Shown: positions 36,630 to 45,290, counted from the first letter of the stretch. The stretch: 64,000 nucleotides of DNA from Taklimakanibacter albus (GCF_016595235.1 NZ_JAENHL010000004.1:338343-402342); one strand, 5' to 3'. A program made the numbers and translations. Notes: generated by a model not told the origin, from the sequence alone.

Positions 36630-37782
36630 GGCGCAGCAGCGCAAATGCGAGTGCCGAGGCGGCGAGCGACATCGCCGCCATCGCCCAATAGGCATGGCCG
36701 GCATAGGCCTCGAACAGCGGTCCCGCCGCCACCGTCGCCAGCATCATGAACAGGCCGCCCGAGCAGGCGGCGTAAAGCCCTTGCGCCGAATTGCGCAAAT
36801 GCGCCGGCATGTAGAGCAGCAGGAAACGCATCGTGCCGAAATGGGCGAGCGCGAAGGTGAGAGCGTGCAGCGCCTGCAGCGGCATCAGCAGCCAGAGCGC
36901 CGGGTCGAACGCGGTGACCGTCCAGCGCAGGATTCCGGCCAGGCAGCCGATGAGGATCAGCACGGTCGGCGCAAAGCGCGGCACGAGCCGCCCTGAGAAG
37001 AAGAAGAACACCACCTCGGCCGAGACGCCGATGCCCCATAATATGCCGATGATCGCCTTGGAATGGCCGAGCTGCTCCCAATGGAGCGAGCCGAAGCCGT
37101 AGAGCAGCGCGTGGCTCGCTTGCGCGATGCTGACCGCCGTCAGGAAGATGATGAAGACCTTGGAGCGGAAGAGCTGCAGCACGTCGGCGGGCCTGACCCT
37201 GATGGCGGGCGCTCCGGCACTATCGGCTTTCTGCGGCCGCTTGTCCGGCAGAGCCAGGCTCGCGGCGGCGAGCGCCAGATAGCTCACCGCGATCAGCAGC
37301 ACCGCCTGCGCCGTCGCCATCCATTCGAGCGCGAAGCCCGCGACCAGCGTGCCGACGATGAAGCTCACCGACGCCCACAGCCTTTGCCGCCCGTAATCGA
37401 GACCGGCCTTGGCGCTTTCGACGATGGCGAAGTTTTCGGCGATGGGCCCCACCGGCGACAGGACGATGGACGCCATCACCGCCACCGGGAAGATGGTGAT
37501 GAAATCGCCCATGAAGCTCAACAGCAGATAGCTCGCCGCGCAGGCGAGCGCCCCCAGCCGCACCAGGATGATCGGCCTTCCATAGCGGTCGGCGAGGAAA
37601 GTCCCGAGCGGCGCCCCGAACATGCGCACGATGATCTGGCCCGACAGGACGGCGGCGATTTCCGCGGTGCTGAGGCCGCGATCGGCCAGCCACAGGGGCA
37701 AAAACGGCAATTGCACGCCCAAGCCTAAGAACAGGAAGGACATGAAGAAACAGAGGCGGAAATTGAGGGCCTGAGGCTGCAT
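36577..37782 (-). CDS. MFS transporter (HCAT/MFS_1-like)
   Basis: A 401-residue transporter with 12 membrane helices (FLGLGVQLPFLPLWLADRGLS; GFITIFPVAVMASIVLSP-type; ALWLLMPLQALHALTFALAHFG). The motif FLADRYGRPIILV after helix 2 is the MFS signature. The AHLRNSAQGLYAA segment resembles the 3-phenylpropionate/sugar-porter branch. Substrate unknown; the convergent overlap with dgcA makes a functional link unlikely to be operonic. Its last 53 bases read through the end of dgcA. Confidence 0.85.
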   Translation of the reverse strand: MQPQALNFRLCFFMSFLFLGLGVQLPFLPLWLADRGLSTAEIAAVLSGQIIVRMFGAPLGTFLADRYGRPIILVRLGALACAASYLLLSFMGDFITIFPVAVMASIVLSPVGPIAENFAIVESAKAGLDYGRQRLWASVSFIVGTLVAGFALEWMATAQAVLLIAVSYLALAAASLALPDKRPQKADSAGAPAIRVRPADVLQLFRSKVFIIFLTAVSIAQASHALLYGFGSLHWEQLGHSKAIIGILWGIGVSAEVVFFFFSGRLVPRFAPTVLILIGCLAGILRWTVTAFDPALWLLMPLQALHALTFALAHFGTMRFLLLYMPAHLRNSAQGLYAACSGGLFMMLATVAAGPLFEAYAGHAYWAMAAMSLAASALAFALLRLTPTGPLAADSSGFRQS

Positions 37783-37884
37783 CGGCGCCGTGGGAGACGG
37801 AGGTTTCAGCCTCTAAACGAAACGCTAACCAGTTTCCAGAATAATCAGGCCGAGCTCGGTGTGTGTGAGTAGCGGGAGTAAGGG

Positions 37885-38679
37885 ATGAGTTCGCCCGGTC
37901 AGGGTTCTGGCGCGGTTGTTTTTCCGCCTGGGCAGTATGAGGCGCTCGAAAGTGCCGTCATGGAATCGGCGCGCGGGCGCTGGTTTCTGTCCGAATATGC
38001 GAAGCGCAACCGGGCGGCCGACACGATGATGCTGCTCGACGCCCTGAAGAAGCTCGAAAACGTTGCGTCAACGAACCCGATCAAGCCCGACCGGCCATTG
38101 CCCGATATCGGCCAGCTCGCCTCGACCATCAAGGCGGCGCGCTCCGAGATCGCCTCGACCCACAATGACCTTTTGCCTGATGGCGGCTATCTGCCGGCCG
38201 ACAGCGCGCTTTATGATCACATCACCGCCGACGCCAAGTCGATGGGCCACGAAATCACCAAGCGGTCGATGAGCCTGCGCGTCATTGCCGGCGGTTTGAA
38301 AGCGGCAACGGCCGACGAGGAGCATGTCGAGGCGGTCGAGGCCAATGCCCGTTCTCTCGAAAACCTGTCCTGGTCGCAGGAGGTGCTGAGCGAGCGTATC
38401 GCCAAGGCGATGGGACTTTTAAGCGAGATCGACAATACGCTGACCGGCTTCTCGGCCGAGGTGGAAGAGGCTCCCCTGGCGGGGCGGCAGATGCCCTACT
38501 TCTCCCGCGACGAGGATCTGTTCACGGTGCCGCCCGAGGCGCCATCCGAACCTCCCCCGCTCGACCTCGCCGCCGAAATGGATAAGGCGACACAGGCCGC
38601 CGCATCCGCGGAAAAGCCGCGCATCGTCGTCATCCGGCGCGGCAAGAACGAGCCGCTCGACATCCCGCTGACAGGCTAA
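37885..38679 (+). CDS. Conserved hypothetical helical protein (CheZ-like N terminus)
   Basis: 264 residues, no signal peptide, mostly helical. The segment ALESAVMESARGRWFLSEYAKRNR near residue 20 is a recurring motif in rhizobial proteins of this type. This part looks like the phosphatase/CheZ-like N-terminal helix, although the active-site motif of CheZ is not evident. The middle is amphipathic; the C-terminal ~70 residues are proline-rich and end in KPRIVVIRRGKNEPLDIPL. Cytoplasmic. I would not assign a function. Its last 4 bases overlap the convergent dehydratase gene. Confidence 0.65.
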   Translation: MSSPGQGSGAVVFPPGQYEALESAVMESARGRWFLSEYAKRNRAADTMMLLDALKKLENVASTNPIKPDRPLPDIGQLASTIKAARSEIASTHNDLLPDGGYLPADSALYDHITADAKSMGHEITKRSMSLRVIAGGLKAATADEEHVEAVEANARSLENLSWSQEVLSERIAKAMGLLSEIDNTLTGFSAEVEEAPLAGRQMPYFSRDEDLFTVPPEAPSEPPPLDLAAEMDKATQAAASAEKPRIVVIRRGKNEPLDIPLTG

Positions 38680-39659
38680 TCTTTAGCTATCAGGATTTCG
38701 GCGAAGAGGGCCGGATCGACATTGCCGCCGGAAGCAATGAGCGCGATCGTGCGGCCTTCGGTGGCGATCTTGCCTGAAAGCACCGCGGCGAGGCCGACCG
38801 CGCCGCCCGGCTCGATCACCAGTTTCAAATGATGGAAGGCGAAAACCATCGCCCGCCGTACCTCCGCCTCGCTGACGACGAGGCCGGCGCCGAGCCGGCT
38901 CTGATTGACCGCGAAAGTGAGCTCGCCCGGCTCGGGCGACAGCAGCGCGTCGCAGATCGAGCCTGACGCTTTGGCATTGCGCTCGCGTTTGCCGCTGGCG
39001 AGCGAGCGGGCATGATCGTCGAAACCTTCCGGCTCCACGCTGTGGATCTGCGTCCCGGGCGAACGCGCTTTCACCGCGAGCGAAATGCCGGCGATGAGGC
39101 CGCCGCCGCTCACCGGCGCCAGCACGGCATCGAGCTTGGCGCCACGTTCGGCAGCCTGCTCCACGAGCTCCAGTCCGCTCGTGCCTTGTCCGGCGATGAT
39201 CTGCGGATGCTCGAAGGGCGGCACGATGACGGCGCCGCGCTCCGTCGCGATCCGCCCGGCGATCTCCTCGCGGTTCTCGCGGACGCGGTCATAGGTCACC
39301 ACCTCGGCGCCATAGGAGCGTGTATTGGCTTTCTTGATCTCGGGCGTGTCGACGGGCATCACGATGAGCGCCGGCAGCTTCATCAGCGCCGCCGCCGCGG
39401 CGACACCTTGCGCATGATTGCCGGAGGAATAGGCGACCACGCCGCCTCTCGCCGTCTCCGCGGTCAGGCGCGAGATGCAGTTCCAGGCGCCGCGGAACTT
39501 GAACGAGCCGGTGCGCTGCAGGTTCTCCGCCTTGATCAGCACCCTGCCCTTGACGCGCGCGTTCAGTGCGGCCGATTCCAGGAGTGGCGTAACGACGGCT
39601 TGCCCGGCAAGCCGGGCCCGGGCGTCGACGACATCATCGATGGTGGGGATTTGTCTCAT
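38676..39659 (-). CDS. Threonine/serine dehydratase-like PLP enzyme
   Basis: A 327-residue tryptophan-synthase-beta-fold (fold type II) enzyme. The Schiff-base lysine is in GSFKFRGAWN near residue 54. The PLP phosphate loop is probably SGGGLIAGI. ENLQRTGSFKFRGA is the usual threonine dehydratase signature, and there is no C-terminal ACT domain, so it is a catabolic-type or serine racemase-like enzyme. It deaminates threonine or serine, or related hydroxy amino acids such as hydroxyaspartate. Start ATG at 39659. Neighbours do not narrow the substrate. Minus strand, divergent from the DUF2852 gene. Confidence 0.87.
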   Translation of the reverse strand: MRQIPTIDDVVDARARLAGQAVVTPLLESAALNARVKGRVLIKAENLQRTGSFKFRGAWNCISRLTAETARGGVVAYSSGNHAQGVAAAAALMKLPALIVMPVDTPEIKKANTRSYGAEVVTYDRVRENREEIAGRIATERGAVIVPPFEHPQIIAGQGTSGLELVEQAAERGAKLDAVLAPVSGGGLIAGISLAVKARSPGTQIHSVEPEGFDDHARSLASGKRERNAKASGSICDALLSPEPGELTFAVNQSRLGAGLVVSEAEVRRAMVFAFHHLKLVIEPGGAVGLAAVLSGKIATEGRTIALIASGGNVDPALFAEILIAKD

Positions 39660-39768
39660 GGTTCAGCCAATTACCCCATTCCGCTTGGTCACGCCACCAG
39701 GCCGTCCCTTGAACCGGCCGCCGCCCTTCCCATATCTGCCATGCAATTTGATCGGAGGAGGATCAGCA

Positions 39769-40146
39769 ATGACATCGTCACAATCGCGCTGCGGCCGCTG
39801 GACACCCTTGAGCATTCTGGCCGTCGTCGCCGGTTTCATCGTGTGGTGGCCGCTTGGCCTCGCCGCCCTGGCCTATACGCTGTGGGCGGGCCCCGTCGAC
39901 CGCCTTGCCGATGAAGGCGCGCAGAAGCTGCGCGAGACCTTCGGCCGGCGCGGCGGCAGCGGTTTCTATCGCGGCTTCCAGAAGAGTTCTTCCGGCAATG
40001 CCGCCTTCGATGCCTACCGCGCCGAGACGCTGCAGCGCCTCGAAGCCGAGCAGGCCGAATTCGCCGAGCATCTCAAGCGCCTGCGCGAGGCGCGCGACCG
40101 TGAGGAGTTCGAGCGTTTCATGGCGGAGCGCCGGACGCAATCCTGA
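39769..40146 (+). CDS. DUF2852 domain-containing membrane protein
   Basis: A 125-residue protein with a membrane helix near the N terminus (LSILAVVAGFIVWWPLGLAALAYTLW) and a charged, coiled C-terminal half (RAETLQRLEAEQAEFAEHLKRLREARDREEF). That arrangement is diagnostic of DUF2852 proteins, common in alphaproteobacteria and of unknown function. ATG at 39769 follows ATCGGAGGAGGATCAGC, a very strong Shine-Dalgarno. A strong terminator ends the transcript. An upstream in-frame ATG gives a shadow-like leader and is rejected. Confidence 0.85.
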   Translation: MTSSQSRCGRWTPLSILAVVAGFIVWWPLGLAALAYTLWAGPVDRLADEGAQKLRETFGRRGGSGFYRGFQKSSSGNAAFDAYRAETLQRLEAEQAEFAEHLKRLREARDREEFERFMAERRTQS

Positions 40147-40172
40147 TTGAACAGAAGACAGCACCATGCGAG

Positions 40173-40203
40173 AACCCGGCTTCATCGAGCCGGGTTTTTT
40201 ATT
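40173..40203 (+). terminator. Rho-independent terminator of the DUF2852 gene
   Basis: AACCCGGCT (40173-40181) pairs with AGCCGGGTT (40188-40196) across TCATCG, followed by TTTTATT. It ends 12 bases before the next gene's ATG. Confidence 0.9.
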
Positions 40204-40214
40204 GGGAGCACGGA

Positions 40215-40991
40215 ATGGATCTGGGATTGAAGGGCCGCACGGCCATTGTCTGCGCCTCGAGCCGCGGCCTCGGCAAGGCCTGTGCCTTGTCGCTGGCGCG
40301 TGAAGGCGTCGCCATCGTCATCAATGGCCGCGATGAGAAGGCTCTCGCCGCAACCCGCGACGAGATCGTGAAGGCGACCGGCGCCCAGGTCACCGCCATC
40401 ATCGCCGATGTCGGCACGAAGGAGGGACAGGACGCCCTGCTCGCCGCCTGCCCCGAGCCCGATATTCTCATCAACAACAATGGCGGCCCGCCGCTGCGCG
40501 ATTTCCGCGAGCTCGATCGCGAGGCGCTGCTCGCCGGCGTCGTCCAGAACATGGTGACGCCGATCGAGCTCATCCAGCGGGTCGTGCCCGGCATGACGCG
40601 CAAGAAATTCGGCCGCATCGTCAACATCACCTCCGTTTCGGTGAAGATGCCGATCCTCGGTCTCGATCTCTCCTCCGGCGCCCGCGCCGGCCTCACCGCC
40701 TTCATGGCGGGACCGGCGCGTGACCTCGCGGCGCACAACATCACCGTCAACCATCTGCTGCCCGGCATGTTCGACACCGACCGCTTGCGCAACTCGACCG
40801 GCCGCATGGCGAAGATGCAGGGCAAGAGCGACGCCGACATGGCGGCGCAGCGCCAGGCGACCGTGCCGGCGAAACGCTTCGGCGAGGCCCATGAGATCGG
40901 CGAGATCTGCGCCTTCCTCTGCTCGGTGCAGGCCGGCTACGTCACCGGCCAGAGCATTCTCGTCGATGGTGGATTGTTCAACGCAGTGTAA
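40215..40991 (+). CDS. SDR family oxidoreductase with altered catalytic residues
   Basis: A 258-residue short-chain dehydrogenase fold. The cofactor motif is unusual (CASSRGLGKA, TGxxxGxG class variant), NNNGGPP is the NNAG equivalent, and Ser140 (VNITSVS) is at the usual catalytic serine place. At the Tyr-xxx-Lys position, 13 residues after Ser140, the sequence is Ser153 ... Arg157 (LDLSSGARAGLTAF). This LSxGARxGLTxF pattern recurs in a known SDR subfamily of uncertain activity, so it need not be dead. C-terminal GQSILVDGGLFNAV is typical. ATG at 40215 follows TATTGGGAGCACGG. Neighbours give no clue to the substrate. Confidence 0.8.
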   Translation: MDLGLKGRTAIVCASSRGLGKACALSLAREGVAIVINGRDEKALAATRDEIVKATGAQVTAIIADVGTKEGQDALLAACPEPDILINNNGGPPLRDFRELDREALLAGVVQNMVTPIELIQRVVPGMTRKKFGRIVNITSVSVKMPILGLDLSSGARAGLTAFMAGPARDLAAHNITVNHLLPGMFDTDRLRNSTGRMAKMQGKSDADMAAQRQATVPAKRFGEAHEIGEICAFLCSVQAGYVTGQSILVDGGLFNAV

Positions 40992-41004
40992 TCCACGTCC
41001 ACCC

Positions 41005-41053
41005 CCTCATGCTGAGGTGCGAGCGTAGCGAGCCTCGAAGCATGATCCAGGCA
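41005..41053. repeat. Palindromic intergenic repeat (family R3)
   Basis: CCTCATGCTGAGGTGCGAGC followed by GTAGCGAGCCTCGAAGCATG. Inverted arms CATGCT/AGCATG and GAGGTGCGAGC/GCGAGCCTC. This sequence style is widespread between genes in rhizobia. It sits just beyond the SDR stop and before the ATP-grasp stop, so it may act as a shared transcript end. Confidence 0.7.
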
Positions 41054-41078
41054 CAAAGGGCTCGCCGCTCCTCGCGCT

Positions 41079-42020
41079 CTACCGCGCATCCTTGCGGGTC
41101 CGCGCGATGAGCGCGCGGGCGGCGGTATCCCAGGCGCCCAGATGGTCGATCATGCCCTGCTTGCCGCCAAAGGCCTGGCGCGCATTTTCGCCATCGGGCG
41201 CGCTGAAGGCCCAGCTGTTGCCGCCCGGATTGCATTCGAGCGCATAGAGCTTGCCGGTCCCCGTCTCGCGCAGCACATCGCAGCCTTGCAACGGCACGTC
41301 CGGCAAAACCTGGCCCATCCGCCTCGCGAAGGCGATGACCTCCTCGTCGCGCGCCGCGGCGGTGTGATTTGAGCCTTTGACGACCGCGTTGCTCGCCACC
41401 TGGCCGTCGAGCAGCGTGCGGTCGCTGGCCATGAGCGACGGCCGCTTGAGCGAGGAGAAAATCGTGCGGCAGCAGAGCGCCTCGCCGAGCAGCGTCTCGA
41501 CCCTGAAATGCGTCGGGTAGTCGCCGGTATCGATGAATTGCTGGATCAGATAGATGTCGTTGTGGATCGGATGGCTGGCATTGAAGAGCGCCGGCTTCAG
41601 CGCCGCGACGCGTTTGGTGCGCACCAGATGGATGCCGAGCCCCTTTGAATTGATGCGCAACGGCTTGAGGATGACATAATCGCCGAACAATGCCGGATCG
41701 GGGTTCAAGCCGAATTTGAACACGCCGGTCTTGGGTGTGGGAAGCCCGGCTTTCAGGAACAGCTGATATTGATCGGTCTTATAGATGCGCTGCTGGCGCA
41801 GCACGGCGCCACGCTGCGGCTCGAGATCGAAGCTGTTGCACAGAGCGACGACGAGCGCGGGCTTCGACCACAAGCCGGCGGGCGGCAGCTGCCCGCCGCG
41901 CGCTCTGAGCACCACCGGCCTGATATCGGGCGCCATGGCCGCGACCTTGAGCGCGATCTCGTTGAAATCGGCGAGATCATGCTCATTGCGGCAGATGATG
42001 ATCAGCGTGCGCTCGCTCAT
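41079..42020 (-). CDS. ATP-grasp fold protein, function unknown
   Basis: A 313-residue protein with ATP-grasp features: DYVILKPLRINSKGLG as the ATP-binding lysine/glycine-rich loop, DIYLIQQFIDTGDYP for the adenine side, and ALECNPGGNSW near the end, with Glu and Asn as metal ligands. ATP-grasp enzymes join a carboxylate to an amine or thiol. Neither ligand is identifiable. The ATG at 42020 overlaps the LysR gene's stop by one base (TGATG), so it is translated from the LysR-headed transcript and the regulator may control it. Confidence 0.78.
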   Translation of the reverse strand: MSERTLIIICRNEHDLADFNEIALKVAAMAPDIRPVVLRARGGQLPPAGLWSKPALVVALCNSFDLEPQRGAVLRQQRIYKTDQYQLFLKAGLPTPKTGVFKFGLNPDPALFGDYVILKPLRINSKGLGIHLVRTKRVAALKPALFNASHPIHNDIYLIQQFIDTGDYPTHFRVETLLGEALCCRTIFSSLKRPSLMASDRTLLDGQVASNAVVKGSNHTAAARDEEVIAFARRMGQVLPDVPLQGCDVLRETGTGKLYALECNPGGNSWAFSAPDGENARQAFGGKQGMIDHLGAWDTAARALIARTRKDAR

Positions 42021-42943
42021 CACTTCACCAACGGCGTCTTCGCCGCTTCATCGAGGATCCAGTCGCGGAAGCTGCGCACCAGAGGATCATTCTGCGTCTC
42101 GACCGGCGAGATGACGTAATAGGCGAATTGCGGCGGCCCCTTGATGGTCACCGCGAAGGGCTGCACCAGGCGTCCCGCCGCCAGATCGTCGGAGACCAGC
42201 GACGAGTCGCCCAAGGCCACGCCCTGCCCGTCGATCGCCGCCTGCAAAGCGAGACCAGAATTGTCGAGCCTGAGGCCCGCGGTCTCCTGGTAGTCGGTGA
42301 CGCCCGCCGCCAGCAGCCACATCCGCCAATTGGGCCAGATCACCCCGGGCGCACTCCATTCGACATGGATGAGCCGGTGCTGCAGCAGATCGCGCGGATG
42401 CAGCAGCGGCTTTTTGGTCTTGAGCAGCGCCGGGCTGCAGACCGGGAAGATCGTGTTGTCGAACAGCCGGTCGGCGCGGTGGCCGGGATAATTTCCGTTG
42501 CCGAAGCGGATCGCGACATCGATCTCGTCCCGGCCGAAATCGCGCACCCGGTCCGAGACGTCGAGGCGGACATCGACGCCCGGCATCGACTGCATGAAAT
42601 CGTCGAGCCGCGGCACCAGCCAGCGCGCCGCGACCGATGTCGAGGCGGTGACCCGCAAGGCCGCGCTGTCGCGCCGGCGTTGCATCTGCCCCACCGCGCG
42701 GGTGAGCCCCGCCAGCGCCTCGGTCACGGCGGCGTGGAGGGTCTCACCGGCCGATGTCAGGCGCATGGACCGGCTGGTCCGCTCGAGCAGGCGGATATCG
42801 AGCTGGTCCTCGAATTCCTTGATCTGATGGCTGACGGCGGCGGGCGTCACATGCAGCTCCTCCGCCGCCCGCGTGAAATTGAGATGCCGGCCGGCGGCCT
42901 CGAAGACTCTCAGCGATCCGGTCCCGGGAATGGGGCGCACCAT
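42020..42943 (-). CDS. LysR family transcriptional regulator (GcvA-like)
   Basis: A 307-residue regulator. The winged helix-turn-helix lies at about residues 7-65 (GSLRVFEAAGRHLNFTRAAEELHVTPAAVSHQIKEFE). The effector domain starts about residue 95 (ALRVTASTSVAARWLVPRL), with the GcvA-type signature DFGRDEIDVAIRFGNGNYPG. It heads a two-gene unit with the ATP-grasp protein. LysR proteins usually autoregulate and act on a divergent gene; here that would be DUF1127 at 43059, 115 bases away. No T-N11-A site stood out clearly. Confidence 0.88.
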   Translation of the reverse strand: MVRPIPGTGSLRVFEAAGRHLNFTRAAEELHVTPAAVSHQIKEFEDQLDIRLLERTSRSMRLTSAGETLHAAVTEALAGLTRAVGQMQRRRDSAALRVTASTSVAARWLVPRLDDFMQSMPGVDVRLDVSDRVRDFGRDEIDVAIRFGNGNYPGHRADRLFDNTIFPVCSPALLKTKKPLLHPRDLLQHRLIHVEWSAPGVIWPNWRMWLLAAGVTDYQETAGLRLDNSGLALQAAIDGQGVALGDSSLVSDDLAAGRLVQPFAVTIKGPPQFAYYVISPVETQNDPLVRSFRDWILDEAAKTPLVK

Positions 42944-43058
42944 GGTCTATCTTCAAATGAAATTATCAGATGGAATGAAAACTACTCGTTTGTTTAAGTA
43001 AATACAACAGCCTATCTCTGGATCATCAAGAATGACTTGTTGTCAAAGGATGAAGACC

Positions 43059-43280
43059 ATGTCCAAGAGCCCGGTTTACCAGATCCCCCAGAACCACAGT
43101 GTCTCCCCCGGCGCCCTCTTAGGCTCGCTTTACAATGGTATCCGCCGGTCGATCCTGCGCTTCACCGCCGTCAACGAGCTGGAAAATCTCAGCGACCAGC
43201 AGTTGCGCGATGTCGGCATCGACCGTCACCAGATCGAGCAGGTCGCCGCCCGCGAAATCGCCAAGCTTTACGCGAAATAG
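43059..43280 (+). CDS. DUF1127 domain-containing small protein
   Basis: 73 residues. The C-terminal half carries the DUF1127 signature (ELENLSDQQLRDVGIDRHQIE). Small DUF1127 proteins, rich in basic residues, are frequent in rhizobia, where some act in phosphate and carbon regulation through RNA-binding. This one is not distinguished further. ATG at 43059 is chosen because AAAGGATGAAGACC lies upstream; earlier in-frame starts at 43032 and 43050 are weaker. Confidence 0.82.
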   Translation: MSKSPVYQIPQNHSVSPGALLGSLYNGIRRSILRFTAVNELENLSDQQLRDVGIDRHQIEQVAAREIAKLYAK

Positions 43281-43403
43281 ACCCGGAACGGATGTTCCCC
43301 GACGGCCGAACAGAACCGGTTAGTTGCGACAACAGGGTACGAACACGGGTTGTCTATTTTGACGTGGCCTCAAGAGGAGGTTGTATCTGGCCTCATGGCG
43401 GTT

Positions 43404-43910
43404 TCAGCCTTCCCACATCGTGACGGCCGGCCCGGAGTTCCCGGCGATCGGGTCCTGGGCCGGCCTGGCCACCTTGCCGATCCGCGCCCGTATCTGAGCC
43501 TTGTCGGCCTCGCCGGCGCGCTTGAGATCGCAACGGGCCCCGGGCGGATAGGCGCCGATGACCAGAAGATCGCCACTCGCCGAGAGCCGCTGGTGTCCGG
43601 TGCCCGCGGGCAGCAGCACCGCATCGCCTTTCGTGACCTTGACCTCCTGCCCTGACGCGCCGCCGAAGCGCACCAGCGCCTCGCCTGCCGCAATACCGAG
43701 CACCTCATGAGCGTTCGAGTGATAATGCGGAAAGGCAAAGATGCCATTGCGCCAGCCGTCGCCCCAGCCATGGCGCGCGAACAACAGCTCGAAGGCGCGG
43801 GCAGCATCCGCCACATCGGCCCCGATCACGCCTTGATAGACGATCATCGGCCACCGCGGATGGTTCGGGATATCGCCGTCATCGGCAAAATTGAGCGCGC
43901 TGATCTTCAC
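43404..43910 (-). CDS. Cupin domain-containing protein
   Basis: A 168-residue single-cupin protein. The metal-binding motif 1 is FPHYHSNAHEVLGIAAGEALVRFGG (His, His, Glu ligands) and motif 2 is AVLLPAGTGHQRLSASGD (His). It is a small cytosolic enzyme or sensor of unknown substrate. The YqlF/cupin type resembles sugar or acetoacetate-handling cupins only loosely. Its ATG overlaps the LytM gene's stop by 4 bases (43907-43910), giving translational coupling between these two genes. Confidence 0.82.
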   Translation of the reverse strand: MKISALNFADDGDIPNHPRWPMIVYQGVIGADVADAARAFELLFARHGWGDGWRNGIFAFPHYHSNAHEVLGIAAGEALVRFGGASGQEVKVTKGDAVLLPAGTGHQRLSASGDLLVIGAYPPGARCDLKRAGEADKAQIRARIGKVARPAQDPIAGNSGPAVTMWEG

Positions 43911-44380
43911 GGGTCCTCCGGTTCCTGCGGCTTGAGCCGCGCCAGATAACGTAAGGCGGAGACCGGCTCAGCCCCTTTGCGGATCTCGAAATAGAGCTGT
44001 GGCCGCGCGGCAAAACCGCTCGCGCCGCTCCTGGCGATCACGTCGCCGGTTCCCACCTCATCGCCCCGGTTCACATAGAGCTCGTCATTATGGCCATAGA
44101 CCGTCACCCATCCCCCTTCGTGGCGGATCAGCACGAGATTGCCATAGGTCTTGAGCGACCTGTCGGCATAGATGACCGTGCCGGCAAGGCTGGCCCGCAC
44201 CTCGGTTCCCTTGGGGACCAATATGTCGATGCCGATGGCGCGCGCCGGGCTCGGCCGCCCGTCATCCTCATCGACGACCTGCCCCACGACCGGCCAGGCG
44301 AAAGGCGGAAGATAATTCACTGCTGTCTCGGCCCCCAGGGCGAAGGCCATGAGACCCAGAACGACGAAGAGGCGCGCCAT
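43907..44380 (-). CDS. Degenerate LytM (M23) domain protein, NlpD/EnvC-like
   Basis: 157 residues: an N-terminal signal peptide (MARLFVVLGLMAFALGAETAV), then a LytM fold (GIDILVPKGTEVRAS, YGHNDELYV, VGTGDVIARSG, LYFEIRKGAEPVSALRYL). Two zinc ligands are missing: Ala48 replaces the His of HxxxD (Asp52 is kept), and Tyr130 replaces the His of LHFEIR. His97 is kept. Such LytM proteins usually activate amidases rather than cleave peptidoglycan. No Lipobox or LysM domain is seen. Its stop overlaps the cupin start. Confidence 0.83.
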   Translation of the reverse strand: MARLFVVLGLMAFALGAETAVNYLPPFAWPVVGQVVDEDDGRPSPARAIGIDILVPKGTEVRASLAGTVIYADRSLKTYGNLVLIRHEGGWVTVYGHNDELYVNRGDEVGTGDVIARSGASGFAARPQLYFEIRKGAEPVSALRYLARLKPQEPEDP

Positions 44381-44419
44381 TGCGATCCGAGATTAACAGA
44401 CCCGCCGGACGGCGTCGAA

Positions 44420-44815
44420 TTACGTCAACCTGGCATCGATCGAGAAGCGCCCGGCCCCGCGCGCGGCCAGGATCAGCAGGGCGCCTGCCAGCGCCAGATC
44501 CTTTTCGAGCTGGATCTGCTGGGCCCGCTGGGCGAGATCGGCATGGAAGATCAAGGCGGTCAGGAAACAGAAGCCGGCGAGGAGAAAGGCGGCGATCTGT
44601 GTCCGCCAGCCGAGCAGGATCGCGATCCCGCAGCCGAGCTCGACGGCGATGGCGAGCGGCAGGAGCGCCGCCGGCAGCCCATAGGCCGCCATGTATCTGA
44701 GCGCCCCGCCTGTATCCCAAAGCTTGTCCGCCGCCTCGATGACGAACAGGGACGCCAGAAGGACACGGCCGGCAAGCTCAGCCGTCGCGCCGAGAGGAAT
44801 GCCGGCCGTTGCCAT
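44420..44815 (-). CDS. DoxX family membrane protein
   Basis: A 131-residue protein with four hydrophobic helices: a DoxX-type first helix (AGRVLLASLFVIEAADKL), AAYGLPAALLPLAIAVELGCGIAILLG, QIAAFLLAGFCFLTALIFHA and LALAGALLILAARG. Family members are quinone-linked or associate with redox enzymes, but the role of this one is unknown. ATG at 44815 is one base from the stop of the TPR gene, so the two are one transcript with the MBL gene upstream. The DUF/longer start at 44851 lies inside the TPR gene. Confidence 0.82.
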   Translation of the reverse strand: MATAGIPLGATAELAGRVLLASLFVIEAADKLWDTGGALRYMAAYGLPAALLPLAIAVELGCGIAILLGWRTQIAAFLLAGFCFLTALIFHADLAQRAQQIQLEKDLALAGALLILAARGAGRFSIDARLT

Positions 44816-44816
44816 G

Positions 44817-45263
44817 TCAATTGGTCCCGGCCGCTTGTGTGATCGCCGCACTCAGATCGGCGAGCTCCTCGCAGCCTTGCGGGCAGAGCTTCTTGAGCCG
44901 CGCTTCATTGGCGCGCGCTTTGCCGAGATCGCCGATCTTCACATAAAGCTCGCCTGAATATTCGAGTGCGCCCTTGTGATCGGGATCGAAATCGAGCGCC
45001 TTCTGATAAAAAGTGAGCGCGGTGGTGAGATCGCCGCTCTGCCGGAGGCTGTAGCCCAGAAGATTATAGACATCGGGATTCTGCACGCCGCTGTCGACCA
45101 AGGCATTGAGGCCGGTGATAGCGCTCTTGAAATCCTGGGCGGCGATGTGGGCGCGGATGGCGCTGAGATCGGGCGTTGCCGCTGTCGGTGTATCGACCGC
45201 GAAGGCGGGTGTGGCAACGGCCAGGAACAGGCCGGCATAGAGGATGGGGCGTAGATGTCTCAT
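44817..45263 (-). CDS. Secreted TPR-repeat protein
   Basis: 148 residues with a signal peptide (YAGLFLAVATPAFA) and a TPR region of about two and a half repeats (SGVQNPDVYNLLGYSLRQSG; AVLTFY-type ALTFYQKALDFDPDHKGALEY). A CPQGC cysteine pair at the end (KKLCPQGCEEL) is a possible redox or disulfide element. Likely periplasmic. It lies 27 bases downstream of the Tat-exported MBL hydrolase gene and directly upstream of doxX, so the three form one probable operon under the ECF-type promoter at 46295-46322. Confidence 0.8.
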   Translation of the reverse strand: MRHLRPILYAGLFLAVATPAFAVDTPTAATPDLSAIRAHIAAQDFKSAITGLNALVDSGVQNPDVYNLLGYSLRQSGDLTTALTFYQKALDFDPDHKGALEYSGELYVKIGDLGKARANEARLKKLCPQGCEELADLSAAITQAAGTN

Positions 45264-45290
45264 CGGAAAACTCCTTGTGGGAATGCGCTG

